Source: Abelmoschus esculentus
Taxonomy: Eukaryota; Streptophyta; Magnoliopsida; Malvales; Malvaceae
Direction of reading: 5' to 3'
Assembly: GCA_035048815.1 (NCBI GenBank)
Contig: JAUCBN010000043.1
Location: 8,745,001-8,809,000 of the forward strand
DNA: 64,000 nt
The translations under genes were made by a program, and so were the position numbers. Shown here piece after piece: positions 1 through 10,065 of this stretch. Positions within the stretch are counted from its first letter, which is position 1, and each line of letters begins with the position of its first letter. The notes beneath the pieces are model-generated. The model saw only the letters and a list, made by a program, of their open reading frames with translations, was not told the DNA's origin and did not search any database.

Positions 1-285
1 AGACCGGTTAGACTTGATGCCGAAACCATCAACTTGTTCTATGGCCTCTACCCTGCTTAGGATGACCATTCAACGTTTATGGAGGACATTAGCAACGAGG
101 ACTACTAACTCATAAAAGATGATCTCTGCTATGATAAAACCCATTGGGAAACCGGATCCCACAAAGGCTTCGTGGCACGACAGAACCAAAAGCACGAGGC
201 CAAGTTGTGGACCACGTTCGTAAAATGATGCCTCATCCCAACATCCCATAACAGCACAGTCGAAAGAAGGAGATTGGTTCTCATA
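1..285 (+). pseudogene. ORF2 of E0, middle segment, broken
   Basis: Frame 1 gives a protein closely matching residues of ORF2 in elements A and C, with the recognisable stretches RPVRLDAETIN, LIKDDLCY and IPTSHNST, interrupted by several in-frame stops (for example after residue 19). The reading breaks at 285 within the sequence for a Leu-Val-Leu-Ile-Gln stretch and resumes at 8203. Element A sits between the two. The start of the ORF lies outside the window. The protein family is the one annotated in plants as 'putative plant transposon protein'; its biochemical role is unknown. Confidence 0.8.
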
Positions 286-1520
286 TGATAAGTGCTCAAC
301 TCACTATCACTTTTTACACCTTTTATGGGCATTAATCACCGAATTTACACCCACTCGGACCAATTCATGTACTTAATGTGATATATTTAGAAGTTATGCT
401 CATAGAGATAATATTTACAGAAAAGGCAAGTTTTACTACATTTTTATATCTGTACAGGAGAACCAGTGCCACGATAGCAACATGGCCGAGGCTGGACCTG
501 ATGCGGAGGAAGCAGCTGAGAGCCAGAGAGCAATGTTGTAGGCGATTGGAAGAGAAAAATCCAAGGGACGTTTTTGGACATAAAGCACATGGATCGGAGC
601 TTGGTAGCATGAGGAAAAGCCCAAAGACAAGGCCACACGAGAAAGCCTCTTAGTTGAATTAAACTTGGAAATATTTTAATTATGTGCATGACTTGTTCCC
701 TACTCCAAGTTGTATTCTACTTAGGAAAGGTTTGCCCTAGGTCAAGCCTATATAAGACCTAGCCGTCCAATGTATTAGATATACCTAAGGAGAGAGAGAC
801 GATTCATAGATTTAATGTTTTCTTTCTGTCAAACTATGTTCTAAGCTTTCTTAGGGTTTAGGTGAAGGTTGTTTAGTATTTGTGAGAGAATATTGTACTT
901 TGTCTTTGTTTCAATGCAATAAAACTATCAAGGTTTGCTTTTCTTTGCTATTCTTTGTTCTTGCATTCAAGATCGGGAGAGGATATTGTGAGTCATCCAT
1001 TTATCTAGACTCGGGAGAGTTAGATTCACGAAAGGGGTAGGTACGGTGTTTCAATCGCGAAATACTAACTCGGCCTAGGGATAGGTTAAGAGTACTTCGA
1101 CTTAGGGATAAGCGGAGTCATCCATGGACACTTTGCCGAACTTTGGTAAAAGTCTACCCACGAGCAAGGGATTGCCGCGACAGACAGTATTGTCGCAGCC
1201 AAGGCAGTAAATTGCAGTGCTGCCGAGGTAGTGATATACGTTTGCATTGGACAGAGACAAGTCAATCAATTCCACAATACGACACAACTGGATCCTAGCC
1301 CATCTCTCTCTATTATTTCAACTTTTTACTTTTATTTAGTAATTTTAGTTTTGATAAATCAACTCAATTCACTTGTGTCTTTACTATCCTACAGAACAAG
1401 AAGGTGAAGAAAGCATATTAAGTATATCGATCCCTAAGGAGACGATAACTCGATAATACTTATCACTTATTACTTTCGATGTGTCCACTTGCACTAAACG
1501 CGCACTTTTGACACGCGACA
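286..1520 (+). repeat. 5' LTR of element A (type I LTR)
   Basis: It begins TGATAAGTGCTCAAC and ends GACACGCGACA, as do the LTRs of C and D and the solo LTR at 47987. A TATA box (749..755, in GCCTATATAAG) and a polyadenylation signal AATAAA (918..923) place U3, R and U5. At 1235 bp it is about 100 bp shorter than the 3' LTR. A block near 1091 that the other copies keep (the part containing CAGCGGCTAAAAGAAGTGTG) has been deleted here. Confidence 0.9.
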
Positions 1521-1521
1521 T

Positions 1522-4074
1522 ATGACCAGGGCCAACCCAACCAACCCTTTGTACGAGTTAGACCCAGAGATCGAACGAACAAGGCAAAGGTTGAAGAGAC
1601 AAATCCAAGAAGCTATGGCAGATCACCCGGCAGGACAAAACTTACCTGCCGATAATGGAGGTCTGCCGCCGCCACCAGGGCTGCGGCAGCTCACTGTCAG
1701 AGACTTCCTAGAATAGGATTTAAATGGATTAAACCCAAGAGTCGTTACACCGGAGATAGAAGCAGACCACTTTGAAATGAAACCTGTCATGTTCAATATT
1801 CTTAACACTATTGGACAATTTGGTGGGTCTGTAACTGAAGATGCAAGGCATCACCTCAAGTCCTTCATGGAGATATGCAATTCCTTTAAAATCCAAGGAG
1901 TCCATGAAGATGTCTTGAGATTGAAGCTATTCCCTTATTCACTGAGGGATAGGGCGAAAGCCTAGCTAAATAGCATTCCAGCAGGATCTATTGGATCTTG
2001 GAATGAACTCTTTCGTGATTTTATTACACGTTTTAATCCTACAAATTTATATGATAGAATTCGTAATGAAATCACTTCTTTTTGACAGGCAGATGACGAA
2101 CCTATGTACGAGGCATGGGAGCGCTACAGGGAGTTATTGCACAAGTGTCCTCTTCATGGATTTCCCCTATGGACACAAGTGACCATGTTTTATAATGCCA
2201 CGAATGACCCGACAAGGATGATGTTAGATGCCTCGGCGAACGGAACACTCCTTGATAAAGCACCTGAGGAAGCTATTAAGATATTAAACAAACTCGCAAA
2301 GAACGATTTTCAATTCCTTACATCTAGGCGAGGAGGAGTAAGACGCCAAGCCATGGTGGATGAGTTAGACGCATCAAATTCAGTGGCAGCACAATTGGCC
2401 TCTCTTACAAAGATGGTGCAAAATTTGCAACTACAACAAAATACCTGTGAGGTTAAGGTAATTGATTCTTTTTGTGATTTATGTGGAGGTAACCACAGCT
2501 CCTCTGAGTGTATGAATCAAGAAACCGGTATGTATGTTGGAAATTACAACCGAACCAATATGATATCCAACACATACAATCCCTCATGGAAGAGGCCTCC
2601 GAACCTGTCATGGAGCAATCCTAACAATGCCTTAAACCCAACCACCCAACCTTCAGGATTCCAGCAACCAATGCAACATCTGCCGTTGCCGCAGGTCCAG
2701 CAGCCAATGCCGCCGCCGCAGATGCAGCAACAAACGGTAAGTTCATTTGAGAACACTCTTAAAGCCTTAATGATGAAAACAGAGTCATACATGGCAGAGA
2801 ACAGTAATTTCATCAAAAGGACAGATGCTTTCATGAATAGAACTGAGATGAGGTTGCAAAATCAAGAAGCAGCTATTAAAACGCTAAAAACCCAGGTTGG
2901 GCAGTTTGCTCAAAACATAAACACTAGACCACAAGGAGGACTACCTAGCAATACTGAAGTTGCTAAGGTGATGGGCCATGAACAGTGTAAGGCAATCACT
3001 ACTAGGAGTGGTCTACAACTGAAGGAAAAGATTCCAGCAAGCCAAAATCCATCAGCAGACCCAGCGAAAGAGGAGGCTGAGCAAACTGATCCTGATAACA
3101 CTGCCTCGGCAAAAAGCGCTTCAGCTCCTGAGCAGTCTGCCGAGACAACAACAACCTCAGTGGTGCCAGGTATTAAATTCCAAACTAAAGAAACCCTGGA
3201 TGAGATGAGACCACCACCACCTTTCCCACAAAGATTGAAAAAGCAAAAATAGGACCAACAATTCAAGAAATTCCTTGACATTTTAAAGCAAGTCCACATT
3301 AACATACCATTCGTAGAGGCAATTGAACAAATGCCTAATTATGCCAAGTTCTTAAAAGACATGGTGTCTAAGAGAAAACGAATAGGTGAGTTCGAAACAA
3401 CGGCTGCTACCGAGGGATGCATGGCAATGCTACACAATCGCATGCCACCAAAATTGAAGGATCCTCGATGCTTTATCATACCTTGTGCAATAGGTAAAAA
3501 CTATGAAGGTAAGGCCCTATGCGACCTTGGAGCAAGCATCAATCTAATGCCCAAATCTGTCTTTCAAAAGCTTGGAATAGGAAGGGTAAAACCTACAACA
3601 GTTATGCTCCAACTAGCGGATCGATCATATGTGCAACCCGAAGGGAAAATCGAGGACATACTGGTAAGAGTCGATAAATTTATTTTTCCTGCTGATTTTC
3701 TTGTCCTTGATTGTGAAGCAGATGATAACACACCGATCATCTTGAGGAGACCTTTCCTTGCAACTGGACGCACCTTAATTGATGTGGAAAAAGGAGAATT
3801 GACAATGAGGGTTAATGACCAACAAGTCAAACTCAATGCATTCCACAACTTAAAAAAATATGATGATCCAGAAAAGTGCAAGGCCATCCACATAACAGAC
3901 ACCAAAATATCTTGCCTTGGCAGCATGCTCGGCAGGCTATTTGGCAAAAAGATCAAGCTCAAAGTGGATGGACACACAACAAAAGGGAGTGGCCCACAGC
4001 CGATTTATAATTCTAGCCAACAAGAGAGAATCATCTTGGGAGATGCATTTGCATGCACTCCACCAGTAACATGA
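1522..4074 (+). pseudogene. gag-protease polyprotein of element A, four stops
   Basis: One reading frame of 851 codons starts at ATGACCAGG and ends TGA, interrupted only by in-frame stops at 1714, 1963, 2083 and 3250; there is no frameshift. The N-terminal half is a retrotransposon gag (capsid-like region with FKIQGVHEDVLRLKLFPYSLRDRAKA). A CX2CX3HX4C zinc knuckle (CDLCGGNHSSSEC) follows near residue 323, then a Gln/Pro-rich linker. The C-terminal 250 residues are an aspartic protease with the active-site stretch CDLGASINLMP and, further on, IILRRPFL (usually IILGRPFL). The frame closes a few residues after the protease and no polymerase follows. Gag would form the particle; the protease would mature it. 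Two of the stops look like TGG-to-TAG or CGA-to-TGA changes, as expected from methylated-C decay. Confidence 0.92.
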
Positions 4075-4397
4075 TCTCTTCCCTTTTCCTTTTTTTTATA
4101 TTATTATTATATTAGGATTAGTTTAGTTTATTTTTATTTTTCTAATTCGTTTTTACTTTAAGTACTTTTCTTTTTTTGTGTTTAATTTTTATTTAGGATA
4201 ATAAGCAAGAATAAGGAGAAATAGTTCACAGCAGGAACTCTACCGAGGCAGAAAACAGTGTCAGAGCCGCAGTAGTTTCAATGGGCAGAACAGTGTAACG
4301 GCTAGTCTACCGACATTCCTGCCGCGGCAGAAAAGGAAACGGCAATAAAAAATTCCTTCCAAGAAAATCTCCAAGAAATCAATCTCTCACAATCTTT
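4075..4397 (+). other. gag-pro/ORF2 spacer of A, promoter segment deleted
   Basis: Non-coding, T-rich at first, then with several copies of the near-palindrome family (for example CTGCCGCGGCAG near 4319). In C and D the matching spacer carries a TATATAA box and a CT-rich leader before ORF2. Here that part is lost at about 4343, so the spacer is only 323 bp against 476 bp in C. Confidence 0.75.
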
Positions 4398-5933
4398 ATG
4401 GCCACTTACAAGTGATTTGCCCCAGCCAATGTTGAAGACCGCTTCAATAGGTCTTTCATTGCCCGACAATTGTGGGAAGATCAAGGTTTCCAACATTCGG
4501 ATGATGAAAACTACAGCATCGAGCATTATCTCTTTGACAGAATCAACTACCAAGATTGGGAAATCTTCTTCCTTCAACTTGCCCAGGCGAACGCTACCAT
4601 CGTGCGGGAATTCTATGCGCACGGGCCCAACAAAGATTCCCTCTTTGTCCACTACCGAGGCAGGCCTGTCCAGCTAGATGCCGAGACCATCAACGATTTC
4701 TACGGCCTCACTCCGAACCATGATGTTCACGCTGAATTCATGGAGGATGTCACTGCCGAGGATTACGAGTTGATCAAAGACGATCTTTGCTACACGAATA
4801 CTCCATAGGAAACCGATGCCCATAGAGGATCTGTAGCAAGACAGAGTTTAAAGCCCGAGGCCAAGCTTTGGAACACCTTTGTCAAGCGACGCCTGATTCC
4901 CACATCCCACAACAGCACGGTGGACCGGAAGCGATTGGTGCTCATCCAATCGATCATCAACAAAAGGAGCATCAACGTCGGAGAGATCATCTTACGTGAA
5001 ATTCATGAATGCGGTAAGAAGGATAAAGGACCATTATATTTCCCATGTTTGATCATTGGTTTGTGTGTTGCCGCAGGTGTGCCAATAGAAGATACGAACG
5101 AATACACTCCCCAAAGGCGCGGATGGACCAGAGACTTTTGCCATGAAGTAATGCAGATCACGCAGGCGGAACCAGTCCAAGCAACACCCCAGCAGTTCAC
5201 TGCTGATACTACTGCCGGGGCCCAGTACACGGCAGACATGCCAGACACTGCCCACATCTCTATCATAGCAGACCCGTACCAGGAGATATTGCAAAGGGTG
5301 GCAGCAATGGACCTCAGGCAACAGAGATACATGGAGTATCAAGGAGACTTTAACGGCACATTAGCCCAAATGATGTTCCATGCTTTTCCAGACCAAGGGG
5401 CGCAATTTCTAGAATTTCCCAGCAATATGTTTGTCACAGCCGCCACTTATACCAAGACTACACCAGCTCCGGGAGGACCAAGGTCGTTCTTCCACGCGGG
5501 CCCTCAACCACAGTACCATGCTGTTGGCCCATCCAGGGCAGCAGACTCTACCGCGGCATTATCTGCCAGCAGAAGACCATCAAACCGGAGGGCAGTCTTC
5601 AGCACTCCACCATGATCCCCAATCATCATGGGCAGTCTATCAGCTGAGATAGATGTCTATGTGCACCAAAGCTCAACCGCCGTCGGACCGAGTACACACC
5701 ATACCGGGGCAACCATAGCAATGGAAGGTGGAACAGACATAATGATCACCAAGGAGATGGCCGACGTGGAAGAAGGAGAAGAAGTGGAAACTCCGATGCA
5801 ACGGACACCACCCACAAGAGTCCAACCGCCCCGGCAAGCAAAAGCTCAACCATCGCCCTAACCAAGAACAAAGCAATCGGCAGCAAGACCAAGGAGAAAA
5901 ATTGTTACAAGCAGCGCTTCGGAGTCTCTTTAA
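4398..5933 (+). pseudogene. ORF2 of element A ('putative plant transposon protein' type), four stops
   Basis: The frame runs 512 codons including the final stop, exactly the length in element C, with premature stops at 4413, 4806, 5613 and 5859. Residues about 25-240 form the conserved globular part (DRINYQDWEIFFLQ, FYAHGPNKDSLFVH, DAETINDFYGLTP, DRKRLVLIQSIINKRS, ECGKKDKGPLYFPC). The remainder is low complexity: Gln/Met-rich, then Ser/Pro-rich, then an acidic run (VEEGEEVE) and a basic Ser-rich end. I see no signal peptide or clear membrane segment, so calling it an envelope gene is not supported. The family is known only as a plant transposon-associated protein. Keeping the same length in two separately inserted copies implies that it was intact and probably useful when they moved. 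Confidence 0.88.
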
Positions 5934-6029
5934 ATTTTTCATATAATTCAATATTATTTGCTGCTAGTTTCTTTATATACTGCTTATTTATTCCATAATT
6001 TTTGTTGTCTGCTATTCTCTTTTAATATA

Positions 6030-6065
6030 AAGCATTGAGAACAATGCTTGGTTTGAGTTTGGGGG
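6030..6065 (+). promoter_or_regulatory. internal hairpin and polypurine-like run after ORF2 (A)
   Basis: Stem AAGCATTG (6030..6037), loop AGAA, stem CAATGCTT (6042..6049), then GGTTTGAGTTTGGGGG. It copies the layout of the hairpin and polypurine tract next to the 3' LTR. Equivalent modules: E0 at 9286..9301, C at 17444..17463 (- strand, perfect 8-bp stem, loop AGGA), D at about 29052..29071. Confidence 0.7.
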
Positions 6066-6414
6066 TGCAGATTCACTGTCAAGGCAGCAATCTACTGCCG
6101 AGGCCTTGCCAAAAAAAGGGAGTATTCTAGTGATTTTTTTTTAATTTTTATGCTCCCCGCCTTACTTGAACCAATTGCCTATACTTTTGCACTGCTCATC
6201 ATCAGTATTGCCTTAGTTTATTCTTTAAGGCTATAGAAATCTTTCTCCTTACCATTTTTAGGATCTGTTAAGAGGGCTTAACCTTAAGATGCTTAAGGAT
6301 GAAAACTTAGAAGCTTACTATAGGAAGAATTTTAAACACTTTTGGGACCTGTTGGATTATAGGAATTCTTTTAATGAACTTAGGTGATAAAGACTTAGAT
6401 TTTTGGGAAAGTAA

Positions 6415-6573
6415 CTAGAGGTGCCTATCACCGACTCTAGAAAAACTCTTCCTCATACTAGAGGTTCCTGAAATTGGCTCTAGTATGCTTTAAAGAATTT
6501 CAAAAAAAAAGAAAGAAAAAATTTTTAGTGAAGGGAAAAACACAATCCTTGAGGTGCCCGAAATTGGCTCAAG
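6415..6573 (+). ncRNA. row of three hairpins with similar 14-nt loops (A)
   Basis: Hairpin 1: CTAGAG (6415..6420), 14-nt loop, CTCTAG (6435..6440). Hairpin 2: CATACTAGAG (6454..6463), loop GTTCCTGAAATTGG, CTCTAGTATG (6478..6487), a perfect 10-bp stem. Hairpin 3: CTTGAG (6548..6553), loop GTGCCCGAAATTGG, CTCAAG (6568..6573). Matching sets occur in E0 (9683..9780), C (12710..12868, - strand), D (29426..29498) and the non-coding element (15505..15654). These are predicted RNA structures in the transcript, not a separate RNA gene. Confidence 0.65.
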
Positions 6574-6825
6574 AATTGGTGGTTTAGAAAAGAAGAGAAC
6601 ACTTAACCCAATTCTATTTGTCTTGAACTTAGAGTTTATCTAAGAAAGCCTTTAATCAAACTTGTCCACAAAAACACACATACTCACAATTCTTATAGTT
6701 TGTTTCTAGGTAAACCCTTGGGTAACCGAATGGTTAAGGCGAAAGAATAGGCCTAGCTATGGTGGGGAGAATAGATGGACATGTAAGTCCAAGAGAGAGT
6801 AGAGTTCAGTAAATTGATGGTTTGC

Positions 6826-6862
6826 ATTGCTTGAGGACAAGCAATAGTTCGAGTTTGGGGGG
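6826..6862 (+). promoter_or_regulatory. hairpin and polypurine tract before the 3' LTR of A
   Basis: Stem ATTGCTTG (6826..6833), loop AGGA, stem CAAGCAAT (6838..6845), then a purine-rich run ending GAGTTTGGGGGG directly before the LTR. The G-run is the expected plus-strand primer of reverse transcription. Confidence 0.8.
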
Positions 6863-8202
6863 TGATAAGTGCTCAACACACTATCACTTTTTACTACTTT
6901 TATGGTCATTAATCACCAAATATACACCCACTCGGACCAATGCATGCACTCAATGTGATATATTTAGAAGTTATACTCATATAGATAATATTTACAGAAA
7001 AAAAAGACACGTTTTTCTGCGTTTTCATATCTGTGCAGGAGAACCAGTGCCGCGGCAGCGACAAGGCCGAGGCAGGACCTGATGCCGAGGCAGCAGCAGA
7101 AAGACAAGAAGCAAGACTGTAGGAGATGGAAAGATAAAAATCCAAGGAACGTGTCTGGACTTGAAGCCCATGGATCGGAGCTGGCTAGCACAAGGAAAAG
7201 CCCAAAGGAAGACCACGCGGGAAAGCCTCCTTAGCCGAATCAAACTTGGAAATATTTTTATTATTATGTACTTGACTTGTTCCCTACTCCAAGTTGTATT
7301 CTACTTAGGAAAGGTTTGCCCTAGGTCTAGCCTATATAAAAGACCTAGCCACCCAATGTATGAAACACGGAATACCTAGGGAGAGAGCCGATTTCTATTC
7401 TTGTTTTCTTCTTCTCCATTATGTTCTAAACCTTCTTAGGGATTAGGTGAAGGTTGTCGAGTATATGTGAGAAGAGATTGTACTTTGTCTTTGATTCAAT
7501 GCAATAAAGTTATCAAGGTTTGCTTATCCTTTATTATTCCTTGTTCTCACAATTGAGCTCGGGAGAGGATATTGTGAGTCATCCATTTATCTAAGCTCGG
7601 GAGAGTTAGATTCACGAAAGGGGTAAATACGGTGTTTCAATCGCGAAATACTAACTCGGCCTAGGGATAGGTTAAAAGTTTCAGCGGCTAAAAGAAGTGT
7701 GAGATTGGTTGGAGAGTATAATTGGTTCACGCCGGGAGGTATCATCAAGGACTAGTCATCAACAACACTCTGACTTAGGGATAAGCGGAGTCATCAAAGG
7801 ACACTTTGCTGAACTTTGGTAAAGTCCACCCAAGAGCAAGGGATTGCCGCGGCGGACAGTATCGTCGCTGCCAAGGCAGTAATCTGCAGTGCTGCCGAGG
7901 CAGTAAAATACGATTGCATTGGGCAGAGACAAGTCAATTAAATCCACATTACAACGCAACTGGATCCTGACCTTTCTCTCTCTATTATTCAATTCTCATT
8001 CTTTTATTTTGTTGTTTTATTTAGTTTTCATCCAAACCCAAAATTACTTGTGTTTTACTTTATTTCTTTCTACTGAACAAGAAGACGAAGAAGACATATT
8101 GAGTATACAAATCCTTGTGGAGACGATAATCCGATAAATACTTATCACTTATTACTTGCGATGTGTCCACTTGCACTAAACGCACACTTTTGACACGCGA
8201 TA
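6863..8202 (+). repeat. 3' LTR of element A (type I LTR)
   Basis: 1340 bp, starting TGATAAGTGCTCAAC. TATA box at 7333..7339 and AATAAA at 7503..7508. It keeps the full U5 block missing from the 5' LTR. Near-palindromes TGCCGNGGCA lie at 7048, 7065 and 7083 in U3 and at 7845, 7869 and 7893 in U5. Confidence 0.92.
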
Positions 8203-9209
8203 TCATCCAATCCATTATCAATAAAAGAAGCATAAATGTGGGAGAGTTGATCCTACAAGAAATTTACGAATGTGGTAAGAAGGAAAAAGGGCCCTTGTAC
8301 TTTTCATGTTTAATCACGGGTCTATGCACTGCCGCGGGTGTCCCAGTTGCGGACACAGACGAAATTACTGCCCAAAGGCGCGGTTGGACAGGGAAGTTCT
8401 GCCACAAAGTCATGCAAATAACCCAGGCGGAACCAATCTAAGCAACTCCACAGCCAAACACTACTAATACCACTGTCGGGGTCCAGTACACAGCGGACAT
8501 GCCTGCTGCTTCCCACAGCACTGCCACAGCAGATCCCTACCAGGAAATACTCCAGAGGATGACAGCCATGGATATAAGACAACAACGATACATGGAGTAC
8601 CAAATAAATTTCAACACTGCACTAGCTCAGATGATGATCACCAATTTTCCAATCCAAGGGGTGCAGTTCCCAGACTTCCCTCCTGATATGTTTGTCACGG
8701 CTGCACCATTCAATGAAACAACGCCGGCTCTAAGAGGATCACGGCCATTTTATGCTGTTGGACCATCGCAACCATTTCCTGCAGTAGACCTATCTCAGCC
8801 ACAAGAGCATGTCGCAGCATCATCAACCAGTAGAAGGCCATCCAAGCGGAAAGCGGCCTGCAGCACTCCAACAGGTTCTCCTATAATCATGCGGAGTTTC
8901 TCGGCAGAGATGGACTCCTTCATGCAGTAACCTCATTCAGCCGTCAAGTCAAGCACTCAGCATGTCGGGGCGGAAGCAATGGACGTTGAAGATGAGGGTG
9001 GGATAGAAATAATGCCCACCGAAGAAATTAGTGATGAGGAAGAAGGAGAAGAAGTCAACACCCCATTGCAAAGGATACCACCCACCAGAGTTCAGCCGCC
9101 CAGAACAGCTAAAGCTCAGCAATCTCCAGCACAGGGAACGAAAACTAAACTGTCAGCAGCAAGGCCAAGAAAACTTATCATTCGCAGCAGTTCTTCGGAG
9201 GATTGTTAA
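8203..9209 (+). pseudogene. ORF2 of E0, C-terminal part
   Basis: It continues the ORF2 broken at 285: the first residues read IIQSIINKRSINVGE, directly joinable to the segment before element A. It runs through GKKEKGPLYF, the Gln-rich DPYQEILQRM region, a Ser/Pro-rich part and an acidic run (DEEEGEEV), ending SSSSED-Cys and a TAA at 9207..9209. Stops at 8439..8441 and 8928..8930 disable it. It is clearly more diverged from A and C than those two are from each other, which fits an older or different subfamily. Confidence 0.85.
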
Positions 9210-10065
9210 TCTTTTTATACATCTATTCTTCTTTTATCTCTTTTAATTTTCATTTTTTGTTTCCTGCTTTGTGCTATATTTATAGGCATTGGGGGCAATG
9301 CTCAGTTCGAGTTTGGGGGTGTAGATTCACTGCCGAGGCAGTTCATTGCCAAGGCCCTACCATGAAAGGGAGCAATTTTTCTACCACCTTACTTGATGTA
9401 TTGTCCATACTTTTGCACTGCTTTATATCATTATTGCCTAATTTATTCTCTTTAGGCTATAGAAATCTTTCTCCTTACCATGGTTAGGTCCTGTTTAGAA
9501 GGAGTAACTTTAGGATGCTTAAGGATGAAAACCTAGAAGCTTGCTATAAGGTTGACTCTAAAAACACTTTTGGGACTTGTGTGATTATAAGAATTCTTTT
9601 AATGAACTTAGGTGATAAAGGCTTAGATTTGTGGAATGATGACAAGAGGTGCCTATCACCAGCTCTAGGACTCACTCTTCTTCATGCTAGAGGTGCCCGA
9701 AATTGGCTCTAGTATGCTAAAAAATTTAATAATTCTTGATGATAAAACTCAATCCTTGAGAAGCCTGAAATTGGCTCAAGTAGTTGTTGTGATAAGAAGA
9801 TAACATTAATTAAAAGTCTATTTGTCTTGAACTTAGAGTTTGTCTATGAAAGCCTTTAATCAAACTTGTCCACAAGAACTCACACACTCACAAAATCTTA
9901 TAGTTTGATTCCGGGTAAGTCTTTGGGTAACCGAAAGGTTAAGACTCAGAATAGGCGTAGTCATGATAGGGAGAATAGATGAAAAGTAAGACCAAGAGAG
10001 AATAAAGTATGACAATTTGATAGTTTGCATTGCCTGAGGACAATCAATAGTTCGAGTTTGGGGTG
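9210..10065 (+). other. 3' untranslated region of E0 with hairpins and polypurine tract
   Basis: Non-coding. It holds the post-ORF2 hairpin (GCATTG, loop GGGG, CAATGC; 9286..9301) followed by GTTCGAGTTTGGGGG. A hairpin with a 10-bp stem that includes one G-T pair follows (9683..9716), then a 6-bp-stem hairpin (9755..9780). At the end a decayed hairpin (about 10029..10048) and polypurine run abut the LTR at 10066. Confidence 0.75.

Larger units (their letters stand above)
5934..6825 (+). other. 3' untranslated region of element A
   Basis: About 0.9 kb without coding sequence. It contains a hairpin plus G-run module just after ORF2 (6030..6065), three hairpins with similar 14-nt loops (6415..6573), and a second hairpin with the real polypurine tract before the 3' LTR. 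The same order is seen in E0, C and D. Confidence 0.8.
286..8202 (+). mobile_element. Element A: pol-less Athila-like LTR retrotransposon (gag-pro + ORF2)
   Basis: Two LTRs (286..1520 and 6863..8202) in direct orientation flank gag-protease and ORF2. The flanks are TCATA (281..285) and TCATC (8203..8207), a 5-bp TSD with one change, and excision restores the E0 ORF2. Layout: 5' LTR, gag-pro, 323-bp spacer, ORF2, 3' UTR with hairpins, polypurine tract, 3' LTR. The PBS and leader expected after the 5' LTR are missing: the LTR end runs directly into the gag start codon. No RT, RNase H or integrase is present. Element C has the same gene content, so loss of pol precedes both insertions. At 7.9 kb it is close to C without its insert (about 8.1 kb). 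Confidence 0.92.

Noticed and set aside
4398..5933. Envelope gene for ORF2
   Set aside because: Position would fit an env-like ORF, but no signal peptide, membrane anchor or cleavage site is visible.
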